The notes: generated by a model not told the origin, from the sequence alone. 52,921 bases of DNA from DASREM01 sp035652095 (GCA_035652095.1 DASREM010000018.1:1-52921); one strand, 5' to 3'. Shown: positions 1 through 8,702, numbered from the stretch's first letter. Translations and numbers: made by a program.

Positions 1-121
1 AAGGTTGAGGGAAACATCGACACCTGTTGACGGCCTTCTCCACGAATGAATCCCATCGCCTCGCGCTCCTTTGCCGGGCATTCTCTCACCTTTGGCTTTG
101 ATTCCGATATTTACTTGTTAG

Positions 122-481
122 AGTTTCGTAACAGTCTGGTATGGAAAAGGGTTCGGGAACTTCGACCTGCAAGGTACGTTCGGGGTGGGACTCCCCACAG
201 CAGACACCAAGGTCGTGGGACGAAACTACGTCTGGAACAACACTCTCCAATACCGTGTATTCCGAAAGTTCTGGCCCGAAGTCGAGCTCAATTCGACATT
301 TTTTCAGGATGGGAAGAATGATGGCCAAAAGCAAAACTTTGTAACCCCGGGTTTGGTAATGGGCCGCTTTCGCTTGTGGGGAAGAGTCGGCTTCACTGTA
401 GGCGGCGGATTCGAGATCGCCACGACTCACTTTCACGCAAGTAATCACAACGGAATTCTGTCAATTCGATTCCCGTTCTAG
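122..481 (+). pseudogene. C-terminal remnant of an outer-membrane beta-barrel protein
   Basis: The frame ending at the stop after residue run LSIRFPF shows alternating aromatic and polar residues, glycine-rich turns (GKGFGNFDLQGTFGVGLP) and a terminal Phe, all typical of a beta-barrel C-terminus. The frame is closed upstream by a TAG at 119-121 and has no convincing start codon; barrel-like sequence upstream (residues reading SLTFGFDSDIYLLEF) lies in another frame, which suggests a frameshift near 140. I infer a decayed or truncated gene. It could instead be a complete gene in a neighbouring genome; an error in the assembly is possible. Confidence 0.5.
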
Positions 482-704
482 ATAGCCGGGGTGCCGCACA
501 CATTCGCGCGCCTTTTACGAATGGGTGGGCCTCTATCGCATCGCAGCCCCGCGGCTGGAAAACGCCCAGAACAGCGAAGGTGGAGCAGTTATCGGACTTG
601 CTGCTTCGCGGGACTGGGGATCGTCAAAGGAGATTGTCAGGAATAGTTGCTACAAAGCAAAGTTGGTGGGCACCCCAAGGCACACACGCCCGTATGACCT
701 GGCA

Positions 705-956
705 TTATTCCTTCGTGATAGTACCGGCCCATACAACGCCGCTCGGGGTTTCGATGAAGATGACCTGACTCCCGCCTTGAAGGATGACAAAATCCCAACT
801 CTGGTCCACACCGGCAATCGTCATGATCGTAGCTCCGGTGCAGTCCGAATTCACGGTGTAGGTGCCCACAACAGGTTGGCTGGCGATGACCACCCCACCA
901 AGATTCACGTTATCCACACCGGATACGCTCCCGTCCGCCGCGAAGGAAATCTGGCC
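705..956 (-). pseudogene. C-terminal fragment of a secreted acidobacterial repeat-type protein
   Basis: The minus strand encodes about 84 residues with the pattern SFAADGSVSGVDNVN, TYTVNSDCTGATIMT and FVILQGGSQVIFIET, ending in a proper stop at 705-707. This pattern (a TYTVNxDCTG core followed by an 'I/V-F-I-x-T' strand) is what I recognise from large families of secreted beta-rich proteins in Acidobacteriota. The match stops abruptly near 956, where the opposite strand becomes the TPR remnant, so the N-terminal part is missing. No start codon belongs to it. Probably a broken gene. Confidence 0.5.
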
Positions 957-1142
957 TGCGTCATTGCGGGGCTCTATGCCGCGACCGGAGAAAATGACAA
1001 GGCGCTGGAATGGTTGGAACGAATGTATGCCAAGCATGATAGTTCGTGCCTTGATCTGAAGGTGGATCCACGACTCGACAATCTACGGTCCAGTCATCGC
1101 TTTCAGGTTTTGCTGGCTCGCATGAACTTTCCTGATGAGTGA
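950..1142 (+). pseudogene. C-terminal TPR-like fragment
   Basis: The last about 63 residues before the stop at 1140-1142 read as a tetratricopeptide-type tail: LYAATGENDKALEWLERMY, then LKVDPRLDNLR and FQVLLARMNFP. This tail closes many acidobacterial proteins that carry a kinase, winged-helix or TolB module followed by TPRs. The open frame continues upstream to 525, but that part is antisense to the secreted-protein remnant and shows no family signature, so the long frame is best read as a chance fusion. The functional N-terminal domains are absent. Confidence 0.5.
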
Positions 1143-1248
1143 GTGCCCCGGCCACTTCCAGCATTTTCCAGAGGTGCTCGCCCCCGGGGTTGCTGAATCC
1201 TAACCCCGTCCGGTAGAATCTATAGACTCGAAACGAGGTCCGAGGCCC

Positions 1249-1470
1249 ATGAAAGCAGCCATTCATCCAGCATATAACGAGATCCGGGTGCAGTGCGCCT
1301 GTGGTAACAACTTCACCACGCGCTCGACGCACCGGGGCGACATCCACGTTGAAATCTGCTCTGCCTGCCATCCATTCTTCACCGGTAAGCAGAAGTTGAT
1401 GGATACCGCAGGTCGCGTGGAGCGTTTCCGCCGCAAGTACGCCAAGGCAGGCGAGACCGCCAAGAAGTAA
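1249..1470 (+). CDS. rpmE: 50S ribosomal protein L31
   Basis: This 73-residue protein is bacterial L31, a component of the large ribosomal subunit near the central protuberance. It is the zinc-binding form: the CxC pair in VQCACGNNF and the CxxC pair in EICSACHPF supply four cysteines, and the family signature HPFFTGKQK follows. Length agrees with the family. The ATG is used; a clear Shine-Dalgarno is not obvious but the frame fixes the start. It stands alone and is followed at once by a strong hairpin terminator. The zinc form is often replaced by a Cys-less paralogue under zinc starvation; no such paralogue is in this window. Confidence 0.96.
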   Translation: MKAAIHPAYNEIRVQCACGNNFTTRSTHRGDIHVEICSACHPFFTGKQKLMDTAGRVERFRRKYAKAGETAKK

Positions 1471-1491
1471 GCCGAGTTTGGGAAATCTGAA

Positions 1492-1521
1492 AACGCCTCC
1501 CATTGCGGAGGCTTTTTCTTT
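1492..1521. terminator. Rho-independent terminator after rpmE, probably bidirectional
   Basis: A 6-bp GC-rich stem (GCCTCC/GGAGGC, loop CATTGC) is followed by TTTTTCTTT on the plus strand. The minus strand reads GTTTTC after the same stem, so it can also end the convergent gene whose stop lies at 1528. Confidence 0.85.
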
Positions 1522-1527
1522 GTTCCG

Positions 1528-2184
1528 CTACTCGTCATCAAATTCAATCGGCTCGCCCACGCTGTTGTAGTACACCTTCTTTGGCTGCTTGGGCTTAGCT
1601 GCTGAAGCAGGTTGTGGGACGGGGACCGCCTTCACTGTGGGCGCCGGGAGAGTGGGCGCCGGGGGAGCGGGAGTCGGTTTCACAACCGGCGCAGGCGGTG
1701 CAACCGGGGACGGAGCGGGCCTGGCCTCAACCGATGGCGCCGCAATGGGCTTGGGCACCGCCACCGAAGGCTGGGTCGGCGCTTGCGACGCGGTTACTGG
1801 TACTGCGGGCCGTGTCGGGGCCGGGGAAACCACGGTTGCCGGCGACACCGAGGTCTGCGGAACCGGCCTCTGCTGGACTTTGACCTTTACTCGCACCGGG
1901 CGCTGGAAGAAGTAATTGATCGCCACCGCCACCAGCCCTGCCAGGCATAGTTCGAGAATCGCGACGAAGAGGTCTGGATAGTCATACGGGCGCTGGATAA
2001 ACGAGGCGGGCAAGCCGGAAGACGGACCCAGGACGTAGCCGATCCAGGGCACAACCACGTTGTTCATCAGGGAGACAATCAGGTTCCAGATGCCCTCGCC
2101 CACGATGACGGCAATCAGCAGCCGCCCCATCCAGCGGCGGGCATCAACAGCATCGGGAGGGAACGCTCTAGGCCGCTCATCCAT
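1528..2184 (-). CDS. Proline-rich membrane protein with MscL-like two-helix domain
   Basis: The 218-residue product has two hydrophobic segments (about residues 20-53 and 71-93) followed by a basic stretch and a long Pro/Ala/Val-rich low-complexity tail ending in an acidic motif, PIEFDDE. The first helix and following loop (VIVGEGIWNLIVSLMNNVVVP, then GYVLG) resemble the TM1 region of the large-conductance mechanosensitive channel MscL (VIIG...IVSSLV...I-P-G-LIG), and the order TM1, periplasmic loop, TM2 also fits. I infer an MscL-like membrane domain with an extended tail, not a proven channel. Start at ATG 2184 is supported by AAGAAGGTG upstream; the longer frame beyond it overlaps the divergent dus gene. 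Confidence 0.7.
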   Translation of the reverse strand: MDERPRAFPPDAVDARRWMGRLLIAVIVGEGIWNLIVSLMNNVVVPWIGYVLGPSSGLPASFIQRPYDYPDLFVAILELCLAGLVAVAINYFFQRPVRVKVKVQQRPVPQTSVSPATVVSPAPTRPAVPVTASQAPTQPSVAVPKPIAAPSVEARPAPSPVAPPAPVVKPTPAPPAPTLPAPTVKAVPVPQPASAAKPKQPKKVYYNSVGEPIEFDDE

Positions 2185-2253
2185 GTGCAACACCTTCTTA
2201 AATATGATTCTGACACAGCGGGAAGTGCAGGGAAAGGCAGTAAAATAGCGGCT

Positions 2254-3396
2254 GTGCGGAAGCATTGGGAAAATCCGGCGCCGGAAGCCAAGACCGACGT
2301 GAGCACCCCAGTGCCGCCCTCGTTCGAAGTCGGCGGCGTGCGCATCTCTCCCGCCACCGTGCTCGCGCCCATGGCCGGGGTGACCGATACCGTGTTTCGC
2401 CGCTTCATCCGCAATCTGGGCGGATGCGGGCTGATGATGACCGAGTTCACCTCCGCCGACGGCATCCTGCGCCATAAGGACCGCAAGGCGCAGCGTTATC
2501 TGACTTTCTACGGCGATGAGCGGCCCATTTCGGCGCAACTTTTCGGCAGCGATCCCAAGGTCATGTCGGAAGCGGCCAAGATCGTGGAAGGGCTCGGATT
2601 CGACTTGGTCGATCTAAACCTGGGATGCCCGGCGAAGAAAGTTGTGAAGTGCAATGGCGGCTCGGGCCTGCTGCGTGATTTGCCGCGCATTGCAGAAATC
2701 TTCAAAGCGGTTCGGGCTGCTGTCAGGATTCCTTTTACCGTGAAGTTTCGCGCCGGGTGGAACGATCAGGAGATCGTCTGCGTCGAACTGGCAAAGCTGG
2801 CCGAGGATTGCGGGCTCTGCGCGGTCGCGCTGCACGCCCGCACTCGCGAACAGGGATACAGCGGCCAGGCGCGATGGGAGTGGATCGCGGCAGTAAAGAA
2901 CGCTGTGAAGATTCCGGTGATCGGCAATGGCGACATTCGCAGCCCGGAAGACGCGTCACTCATGGTCGAGCAGACGGGATGCGACGCGGTGATGATCGGG
3001 CGGACGGCGGCCTCGAATCCGTGGATCTTTCGCCAGATCGCACAATTCACCGAACGCACCAGCGCAGCGGGTCTGCAGTCTGCCGGACAGCCGGGGACGG
3101 CTGTTCCCGCTCAAGCCTGCTATGACGAGCCGACTGAATTCGATCGCTACGAAATGATTCGGAGCTACTTCTCGATGCTCGTCGAGGAAGAACTGCCGGA
3201 TGCGCCCGGGAAAATGAAGCAGTTCGCCTCGTGGTTCACGCATGGCGTGCCCGGCGGGGCTGCGCTGCGCAAGGCGATTTACGAGGCAAAAGCGGCGCCC
3301 GAGATTCTGGGTAAGGTAGAACAGTTCTTTGAAGCTCGGTTGCGTGCGGTGCCCGAAGCGGTCAGCCAGCCCGGTTGCGGAGCTTCGCTCCGCTAG
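2254..3396 (+). CDS. dusB: tRNA-dihydrouridine synthase (DusB-like)
   Basis: This flavoenzyme reduces specific uridines in tRNA to dihydrouridine using NADPH and FMN. Visible signatures are LAPMAGVTDTVFRRF near the N-terminus of the TIM barrel, DLNLGCPAKKVV with the catalytic Cys, VKFRAGWND, LHARTREQGYSG and the FMN-phosphate region GNGDIRSPEDA to GRTAASNPWIF, with the helical C-terminal domain after it. The start is uncertain: the frame opens at GTG 2185, directly beside the divergent ATG at 2184, while GTG 2254 follows a TAAAAT -10-like sequence and GTG 2299 also fits. I use 2254. Two extra loop-like stretches near the C-terminus (QSAGQPGTAVPAQ and the last 12 residues) look dispensable. 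Confidence 0.93.
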   Translation: MRKHWENPAPEAKTDVSTPVPPSFEVGGVRISPATVLAPMAGVTDTVFRRFIRNLGGCGLMMTEFTSADGILRHKDRKAQRYLTFYGDERPISAQLFGSDPKVMSEAAKIVEGLGFDLVDLNLGCPAKKVVKCNGGSGLLRDLPRIAEIFKAVRAAVRIPFTVKFRAGWNDQEIVCVELAKLAEDCGLCAVALHARTREQGYSGQARWEWIAAVKNAVKIPVIGNGDIRSPEDASLMVEQTGCDAVMIGRTAASNPWIFRQIAQFTERTSAAGLQSAGQPGTAVPAQACYDEPTEFDRYEMIRSYFSMLVEEELPDAPGKMKQFASWFTHGVPGGAALRKAIYEAKAAPEILGKVEQFFEARLRAVPEAVSQPGCGASLR

Positions 3397-3414
3397 TCAG
3401 CCGAGACGCTTTCC

Positions 3415-4275
3415 CTAAACGGCCTTCTCTGGTGGACGTGCCACCAGCCTTCCTGTTTGGTCGCGTTCCACGTATCCCCACGGCAGGTTCGGATCGTGGG
3501 TAAACATGGTCAGCCATTTCTCCGGAATCGCGAGCGCGTAATAGCGCTTGCGGCTTTCGATGGTTTGCAGCGGAAACAAATCGAAGGCCATCACCCATGT
3601 CAGCTCGAGATGGGCAGAGGTTGGGATCAAATCCGAAATGTAGCAGGCGGTTTGTCCGCCGCTCTTGATCACCATGGCCTGCATGTTCTGGGTATGTCCC
3701 GGGAAAAGTTTTACGAAGATGCCAGGGACGATTTCCTGATCGCCATGCAGTAAGTGCATCTGCCCGCTCTGGATCAGCGGATCGTAGTTTGCGCTGATGT
3801 AGCTGATTGCGTCGCGTTCATGCTGACGCCGGCCGTGTTGCCATTCGCCTTCCTGTACGTAGTACTGGGCTCTCGGGAAGGTCGCAACCACCTGCTCGCC
3901 CTTGCGGACCGTGTTCCAGCCGCAGTGATCGAAGTGCAGGTGGGAATTGATGACGATGTCGATGTCTTCGGGTGCGATCCCGGCGGCTTGCAGATTGTCG
4001 AGCAGCTTCGCGGGCTGGCCATAGATTTTCGCCATTCTCTCGGTGAGCTTGTTTCCGATTCCGGTCTCGATGAGAACGGTATGATGGCCGGTCCGAACCA
4101 CGACAGAATTGAGCCCCGTCGGGACCTGGTTCTTTTCATTGGCCAGGACTTTGCGCTCCCACATGATCTTGGGAACCACGCCGAAGAAAGCCCCGCCGTC
4201 CAGGTGGTAAACGCCGTCGGAGACTGCGATCAATTCGAAATCGCCGAAATTCATGCGCTGCGTAGAGAACGTCAT
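3415..4275 (-). CDS. Metallo-beta-lactamase-fold hydrolase (lactonase-like)
   Basis: The 286-residue protein carries the dizinc MBL signature SHLHFDHCG, a downstream metal-ligand region LFPGHTQNMQAMVI and an Asp in YISDLIPTSAHL. The layout without a signal peptide matches the cytoplasmic MBL group that includes N-acyl-homoserine lactonases and related esterases; the substrate cannot be told from sequence. Its ATG overlaps the stop of the upstream peptidase gene by four bases (ATGA), which indicates translational coupling and one minus-strand transcript. An alternative internal Met lies seven codons downstream. Confidence 0.85.
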   Translation of the reverse strand: MTFSTQRMNFGDFELIAVSDGVYHLDGGAFFGVVPKIMWERKVLANEKNQVPTGLNSVVVRTGHHTVLIETGIGNKLTERMAKIYGQPAKLLDNLQAAGIAPEDIDIVINSHLHFDHCGWNTVRKGEQVVATFPRAQYYVQEGEWQHGRRQHERDAISYISANYDPLIQSGQMHLLHGDQEIVPGIFVKLFPGHTQNMQAMVIKSGGQTACYISDLIPTSAHLELTWVMAFDLFPLQTIESRKRYYALAIPEKWLTMFTHDPNLPWGYVERDQTGRLVARPPEKAV

Positions 4276-6488
4276 TTCAATTCGCGCTCAAAATGATCTT
4301 CTATCAAATGAAACAGGTGATCCCGGTCGGTGGCGCCGCCGATCCCATGCGTCTTGTTCGGATAAGGCATGAACCGGAACTGCTTCCCCGCCTTGATCAG
4401 TCCTTCAATCATTTGCACACTGTTCTGGAAATGAACGTTGTCGTCGCTTGTGCCATGTGCGAGCAGCAGCTCTCCATGCATCTTATCTGCGTTCTTGGGT
4501 GCCGATGTTTCTTCATAGCTCTTGGCATTGTCGTTCGGCAGCCCCATGTAGCGTTCCGTGTAGATGGAATCATACAGGCGCCAGTCGCTCACGGGAGCCA
4601 CCGCCGCCCCAGCCTTAAACACCTCGGAATGGGTTAGTGCATACAGCGTCATTGCGCCCCCGTTGCTCCACCCCCAGATCCCGATGCGCGAGCGATCCAG
4701 CTGTGGATATTGCGAGAAGAGCTGATCGAGCGAGGTGAGTTGGTCCTTTAATTCGATGGCTCCGAACTGGTGACGAATCGCAGTCTGAAATTTGCGGTCG
4801 CGTCCCGGAGTCCCGCGATTGTCCACGGTAAAGATCGCGAAACCCTTCTGGGCCAGGATCTGATGGAACAGGCCAGTGGTACCCATCCAGGTATCACGCG
4901 CCAACTGGCTCGCTGGCCCTCCGTAAATGTAGACAATGACCGGTACTTTTCCTTCGCTGTGCCTCGGGGGAAGCAGCAACTCGCCATACAGAGGGGTGCC
5001 ATCCTCGGCCTTGAATTGCAGAGGCTTGGGCTGCAAAAGCCCGTACTGGTCCACTGCATGCGACTCCCACAGGTTGCGGCAGGAACCTGAGACTTCACAA
5101 ACCGACAGCCGCGGAGGCGTAAGCGTGGCCGAAAATTCATCTACGTAGCGCAGTGAATTGTCGGCGAAGGTCGGGGCATGTATCCCCGCAGCAGAAGAGA
5201 TCTGGGTCAATCCGGATCCGTCGAGCCGCACGGAATAGAGTTGCCGCTGCCGGGGGTCGTCCTTGTTGCAGGTGAAGTAGACGAAGCCGTTGGTCACGTC
5301 CACGCTCTCGACCGAGAGCACCTCGAAGTCGCCCTGGGTGAGCTGGCGTTTCATGTAGGCATCGCCGGCAAGCGGATTGTCTTTGTCGAAGCTGTATAGA
5401 TAGATATGAGTGTGGCCGTCGCGCCAGCTCGTCCAGGTAAACTGGTCGCCCTTGATCAAGTTGAAATCGTCATTCACGTTCACCCAGCCATCGGGCACCG
5501 ATTCGGTCAGCACTTTGCGATTGCGGCCGGTGCGGGCGTCTATGAAATACAGGCCCATGACGTCTTGAGTGCGGTTCAGAACCTCCGCCCACAGCAGTCC
5601 ATTTCGCACCCAGCCGAAACGCGGGATATAGACATCGGGATCGGATCCCAGCGAAATCCATCTCGTCTTACCACCACCCGCGCCAATCACGCCAATGCGG
5701 ACAGCAGGATTGGGATCTCCCGCCTTGGGGTATTTTTCCCAATCCACTTTCGGATGAACGGGGAGCCAGTCGGTGAGCGGATAGGTCGGAACCTTGCTCT
5801 CGTCCATCTGCAGGAAAGCTAGCTCGCGGCCATCTGGAGACCAGAAGTAATTGCTGCGGACGGCAAGCTCTTCGGCATACACCCAGTCCACTTCGCCGTT
5901 GAGAATGTTCTCATCGCTTTCCCGGGTCATCTCCTGCGCGCTCGTGTCCTTGAGCCCCCGCACAAAGAGATTGTGCTTCCGAACGTAAGAAATCCGGGTA
6001 CCGTCTGGGGAAAACTTGGGATCGAAGACGCTGTCCGGTTCAGAGGAGAGCTGAATGGCCGTGCCGTTCTCAATGTTGAAGAGCCACAGCCGCCCCTCGG
6101 GCGTGAACAGCAGGTGCTTGGAATCCGGCGACCAGAGATAGGCCGGAATGTGATAGCGGTTGATGCGGTCCCGCGCCCGATCGTCTTTCAGTTGGCTGAG
6201 CGGCGGAGCCAGCGCAGCCAGCTTGACCTCATTGACCAGCAACTTCTTTTCGCCCGAAACAGCGTCAACATACCAGAGTTGTCCGTGCTCTCCCGTGTCA
6301 TCCCGCTGGATAAAAGTGAATTTCGAATTATCGGGGCTCCACTTGATGCTTTCCGGACCCCGTCCCGTAATCCCGCCTTCGGCAAAGATTGATTCAATGC
6401 TGAGTTGTTTCTGGCCAGCCTCGGTTTGGGAAAAAGAGAACGAAATGAAGAACAGCGTTAGGAACATCAACGGGGAGATTCGTCTCAC
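4272..6488 (-). CDS. Dipeptidyl-peptidase IV (S9B family), secreted
   Basis: A serine exopeptidase of the prolyl oligopeptidase clan that removes X-Pro or X-Ala dipeptides from peptide N-termini. An N-terminal hydrophobic segment (FLTLFFISFSFS) is a signal peptide, then an eight-bladed propeller region with SPD repeats, the double-Glu motif DWVYAEEL that binds the substrate amino terminus, and a C-terminal alpha/beta-hydrolase domain with nucleophile motif GWSNGG (about Ser608; GWSYGG is usual), the Asp in GTSDDNVHF and the His in NKTHGIGG. I chose GTG 6488 because GGAG sits six bases upstream; the frame extends to 6539 and an ATG lies at the signal core. It is coupled to the MBL hydrolase downstream. 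Periplasmic peptide degradation is the likely role. Confidence 0.93.
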   Translation of the reverse strand: MRRISPLMFLTLFFISFSFSQTEAGQKQLSIESIFAEGGITGRGPESIKWSPDNSKFTFIQRDDTGEHGQLWYVDAVSGEKKLLVNEVKLAALAPPLSQLKDDRARDRINRYHIPAYLWSPDSKHLLFTPEGRLWLFNIENGTAIQLSSEPDSVFDPKFSPDGTRISYVRKHNLFVRGLKDTSAQEMTRESDENILNGEVDWVYAEELAVRSNYFWSPDGRELAFLQMDESKVPTYPLTDWLPVHPKVDWEKYPKAGDPNPAVRIGVIGAGGGKTRWISLGSDPDVYIPRFGWVRNGLLWAEVLNRTQDVMGLYFIDARTGRNRKVLTESVPDGWVNVNDDFNLIKGDQFTWTSWRDGHTHIYLYSFDKDNPLAGDAYMKRQLTQGDFEVLSVESVDVTNGFVYFTCNKDDPRQRQLYSVRLDGSGLTQISSAAGIHAPTFADNSLRYVDEFSATLTPPRLSVCEVSGSCRNLWESHAVDQYGLLQPKPLQFKAEDGTPLYGELLLPPRHSEGKVPVIVYIYGGPASQLARDTWMGTTGLFHQILAQKGFAIFTVDNRGTPGRDRKFQTAIRHQFGAIELKDQLTSLDQLFSQYPQLDRSRIGIWGWSNGGAMTLYALTHSEVFKAGAAVAPVSDWRLYDSIYTERYMGLPNDNAKSYEETSAPKNADKMHGELLLAHGTSDDNVHFQNSVQMIEGLIKAGKQFRFMPYPNKTHGIGGATDRDHLFHLIEDHFERELK

Positions 6489-6584
6489 GTGCGACTCCGG
6501 GCTAAAGCTGCCTGAATAGCAAAGCTGGAAAGTGTACACCGGATGCTGCGTCAGGAGTAGCGGCGAGCACTTTCGTCACGAATC

Positions 6585-8039
6585 TCAAACTGCGGGCTGA
6601 GCGAACTCGATCCCCGGTAATTGCACAATCCCACTGCCTTTCAACGCGAGTTCCGCGATATTCGCCAGGGCCTGCCGCACATGGCCCGGGATGTCTGTCG
6701 GTTCGTACGCGCTGACCAGTTCATCCACGCGTGCGCGTGCGCGACTGAGGACTCCCGGCGCTCCGGAGTCTCCACTGCGATCGGTCACAGCTGAGGGGAA
6801 GTGCTGTTCCTCGCGAAACAGGGTGCGAGTCTCCGCCAGCTGCAGGAAGTTTGCCGCACTTCCGGCGCGCTCGAGCGTCTCAAACGCGAGACTTCCGGCG
6901 CGACCGCGTACTCCCGCAAGCAGCCGTTGTGCGCTGGCAATCGCCTCAGCATCGATCACCAGCTTCTCGATGCTGTGGCAGGCCAGAAAGTCGAGCATCC
7001 CGGCGCCTGAAATCATGTTGATTCCAGCGAGTGCGCCCAGCACCGCGGACGTCGCGCTCTCTGCGCCGGCCTGAGCGTCAATCTGCCGCCCATCGCTCGC
7101 CACCAGATATCCGTGCGTGGGCAGTCCCAGAAACTTACCAACCTGTGCGCAACCGATGTTCAACATGGCGGTTTCGATCGCGCCCATGGGAGTGTTGCCG
7201 GTGCTCATGTCGAAGATGGCGGGAGCGCCTCCCCACACCAGCGGTGAACCCGGCTTCGCGAGTTGGTGAATGGTGATTCCGGCCAGGCTTTCGGCTGCAT
7301 GCTGGACGATGGCCCCCGCCAGTGTCACCGGTGCCGTTGCCCCCGCCAGTGGCATGGGAATCATCTCCGCCGGGACTCCATTGCGGGCCAGTTCGATGAG
7401 GTTTCGAGAGGCGAACTCGGACCAATTCAGCGGCGGTGAGGGGCAGACGTCGAACACCGCACGCGGACGTTGCCTGAGTCGATCGAAGCCGCCGGAATCT
7501 GTCGCGAGCAACTCGAGCATGATCCGCAAGGTCCGGGCGCTGAAAGCGCCAGTCACGATCGGCTTTGCGGAATACCACAGCACCAGCAGTAGCCGATACC
7601 AGTCCCCCATCTCTGCTGGAATGTCATTGCACACCATGGCCGTGGATTGCGCCGCGTACTCCGGCATACCCTCGGTAACCTGCACCAGCCGAATCAGGTC
7701 TGCCGAGCTGGCAGGCCGAGGCTGTTCCGTCTGGGCGTCGAGAATATTCAGGCAGGAGGATCCCGGGTCGAAGTGCACGTGATCTCCGCCGTAGTGAACA
7801 GCGGCATTTCCGCCGCGATCATAGAGAAAGAATTCCTTTGGCACGCTGCGCAGGCATTTCTCCACCAGAGTGCGCGGCACAAAAGCGGTGCCGTGATCCG
7901 CCTTGGCGCCTGCGGCACGCAGCAGTTCCAGCGCTTCGCTGTCGCCGACCTTGGCCCCGTGCTTCTCCAGCACCAGGAACGCTTCGTTGAGAATTCGGCC
8001 GATCAGTTCAGGATCGAGTAATTCAAACTTAGGGCGCAT
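6585..8039 (-). CDS. MttB-family corrinoid methyltransferase, non-pyrrolysine type
   Basis: The 484-residue protein belongs to the trimethylamine methyltransferase (MttB) superfamily, which moves a methyl group from a quaternary or tertiary amine to a cobalt-corrinoid protein. Family segments seen are HFDPGSSCLNILD, STAMVCNDIPAEMGDWYRL, WGGAPAIFDMSTGNTPMGAIE and the glycine-rich INMISGAGMLD. The frame is open throughout with no in-frame amber codon, so this is the non-pyrrolysine branch, whose studied members demethylate glycine betaine, proline betaine or carnitine. The cognate corrinoid protein lies 18 bases upstream in the same operon. No activating ferredoxin (RamA type) or methyl-acceptor enzyme is present here, so the substrate and methyl fate are unknown. 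Confidence 0.9.
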   Translation of the reverse strand: MRPKFELLDPELIGRILNEAFLVLEKHGAKVGDSEALELLRAAGAKADHGTAFVPRTLVEKCLRSVPKEFFLYDRGGNAAVHYGGDHVHFDPGSSCLNILDAQTEQPRPASSADLIRLVQVTEGMPEYAAQSTAMVCNDIPAEMGDWYRLLLVLWYSAKPIVTGAFSARTLRIMLELLATDSGGFDRLRQRPRAVFDVCPSPPLNWSEFASRNLIELARNGVPAEMIPMPLAGATAPVTLAGAIVQHAAESLAGITIHQLAKPGSPLVWGGAPAIFDMSTGNTPMGAIETAMLNIGCAQVGKFLGLPTHGYLVASDGRQIDAQAGAESATSAVLGALAGINMISGAGMLDFLACHSIEKLVIDAEAIASAQRLLAGVRGRAGSLAFETLERAGSAANFLQLAETRTLFREEQHFPSAVTDRSGDSGAPGVLSRARARVDELVSAYEPTDIPGHVRQALANIAELALKGSGIVQLPGIEFAQPAV

Positions 8040-8057
8040 AAGGTCCCCTGGATTTCG

Positions 8058-8702
8058 CTATTTCACCAGTTCTTTCACCAGTTCGACGGCGCTCACGGCA
8101 TCCTTGCCATATCCGTCTGCGCCGATCTCATCAGCCCAGCGCCGGGTGACGGGCGCCCCGCCCACGATCACTTTCACCTTCGAGCGCAGACCTTCGCGCG
8201 ACAGGGTCTCAATGACGCTCTTCTGCCCCTGCATGGTGGTGGTGAGAAGAGCGGAGATGCCGAGCACGTCGGCTTGGACCTCGCGCACTTTGGCGGCAAA
8301 CTTGTCGCTGCTGACATCTACCCCGAGGTCGTGAACTTCGAAACCATTGGCAACCAGCAGCGTCCCCACGAGCGTCTTGCCAATCTCGTGGATGTCCCCT
8401 TTTGTCGTCCCCAGGACCACGGTCCCGGCACGCGGGCGCTGTCCACCGTGCCGCTCCAGTTCCGGAGTCAGGACATCCATCGCAGCCTTCATGGCTTCAG
8501 CGGAGGCCAGCATGTCGGGCAGGAACATCTTGCGCTTGGCGAACTGGTCGCCTACTTCAGTCATTCCCGGAACATAGCCGGCATCGATTGCATCCAGAGG
8601 CGCGATTCCGTTCCGTAGCGCCTCCCGGGCCAGCTCGGCGGCCCTCTCCGGCGCCCCCTCAACAATGCTCTGGCGCATGGCGGAAATCATTTCTGGCGAC
8701 AT
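8058..8702 (-). CDS. Corrinoid (cobalamin-binding) protein, MtbC/MttC type
   Basis: This 214-residue methyl carrier has an N-terminal helical cap (about residues 1-85; PGMTEVGDQFAKRKMFLPDMLASAEAM) and a Rossmann-like B12 domain with the base-off ligand motif GDIHEIGKTLVGTLL, followed by LGVDV and the GGAPVT loop. The His in DIHEIG replaces dimethylbenzimidazole as lower cobalt ligand. It is the first gene of a two-gene minus-strand operon with the MttB-like methyltransferase, so the pair can methylate cob(I)alamin on this carrier. ATG 8702 has AGGA about seven bases upstream. Confidence 0.94.
   Translation of the reverse strand: MSPEMISAMRQSIVEGAPERAAELAREALRNGIAPLDAIDAGYVPGMTEVGDQFAKRKMFLPDMLASAEAMKAAMDVLTPELERHGGQRPRAGTVVLGTTKGDIHEIGKTLVGTLLVANGFEVHDLGVDVSSDKFAAKVREVQADVLGISALLTTTMQGQKSVIETLSREGLRSKVKVIVGGAPVTRRWADEIGADGYGKDAVSAVELVKELVK

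Noticed and set aside
525..1142. 205-residue open frame as one protein
   Set aside because: Only its last third resembles a family (TPR tail), and the first part is antisense to a minus-strand remnant. Treated as two pseudogenes.
6585..8039. Pyrrolysine in the MttB-like protein
   Set aside because: The frame has no in-frame TAG before the stop and matches the non-pyrrolysine branch.
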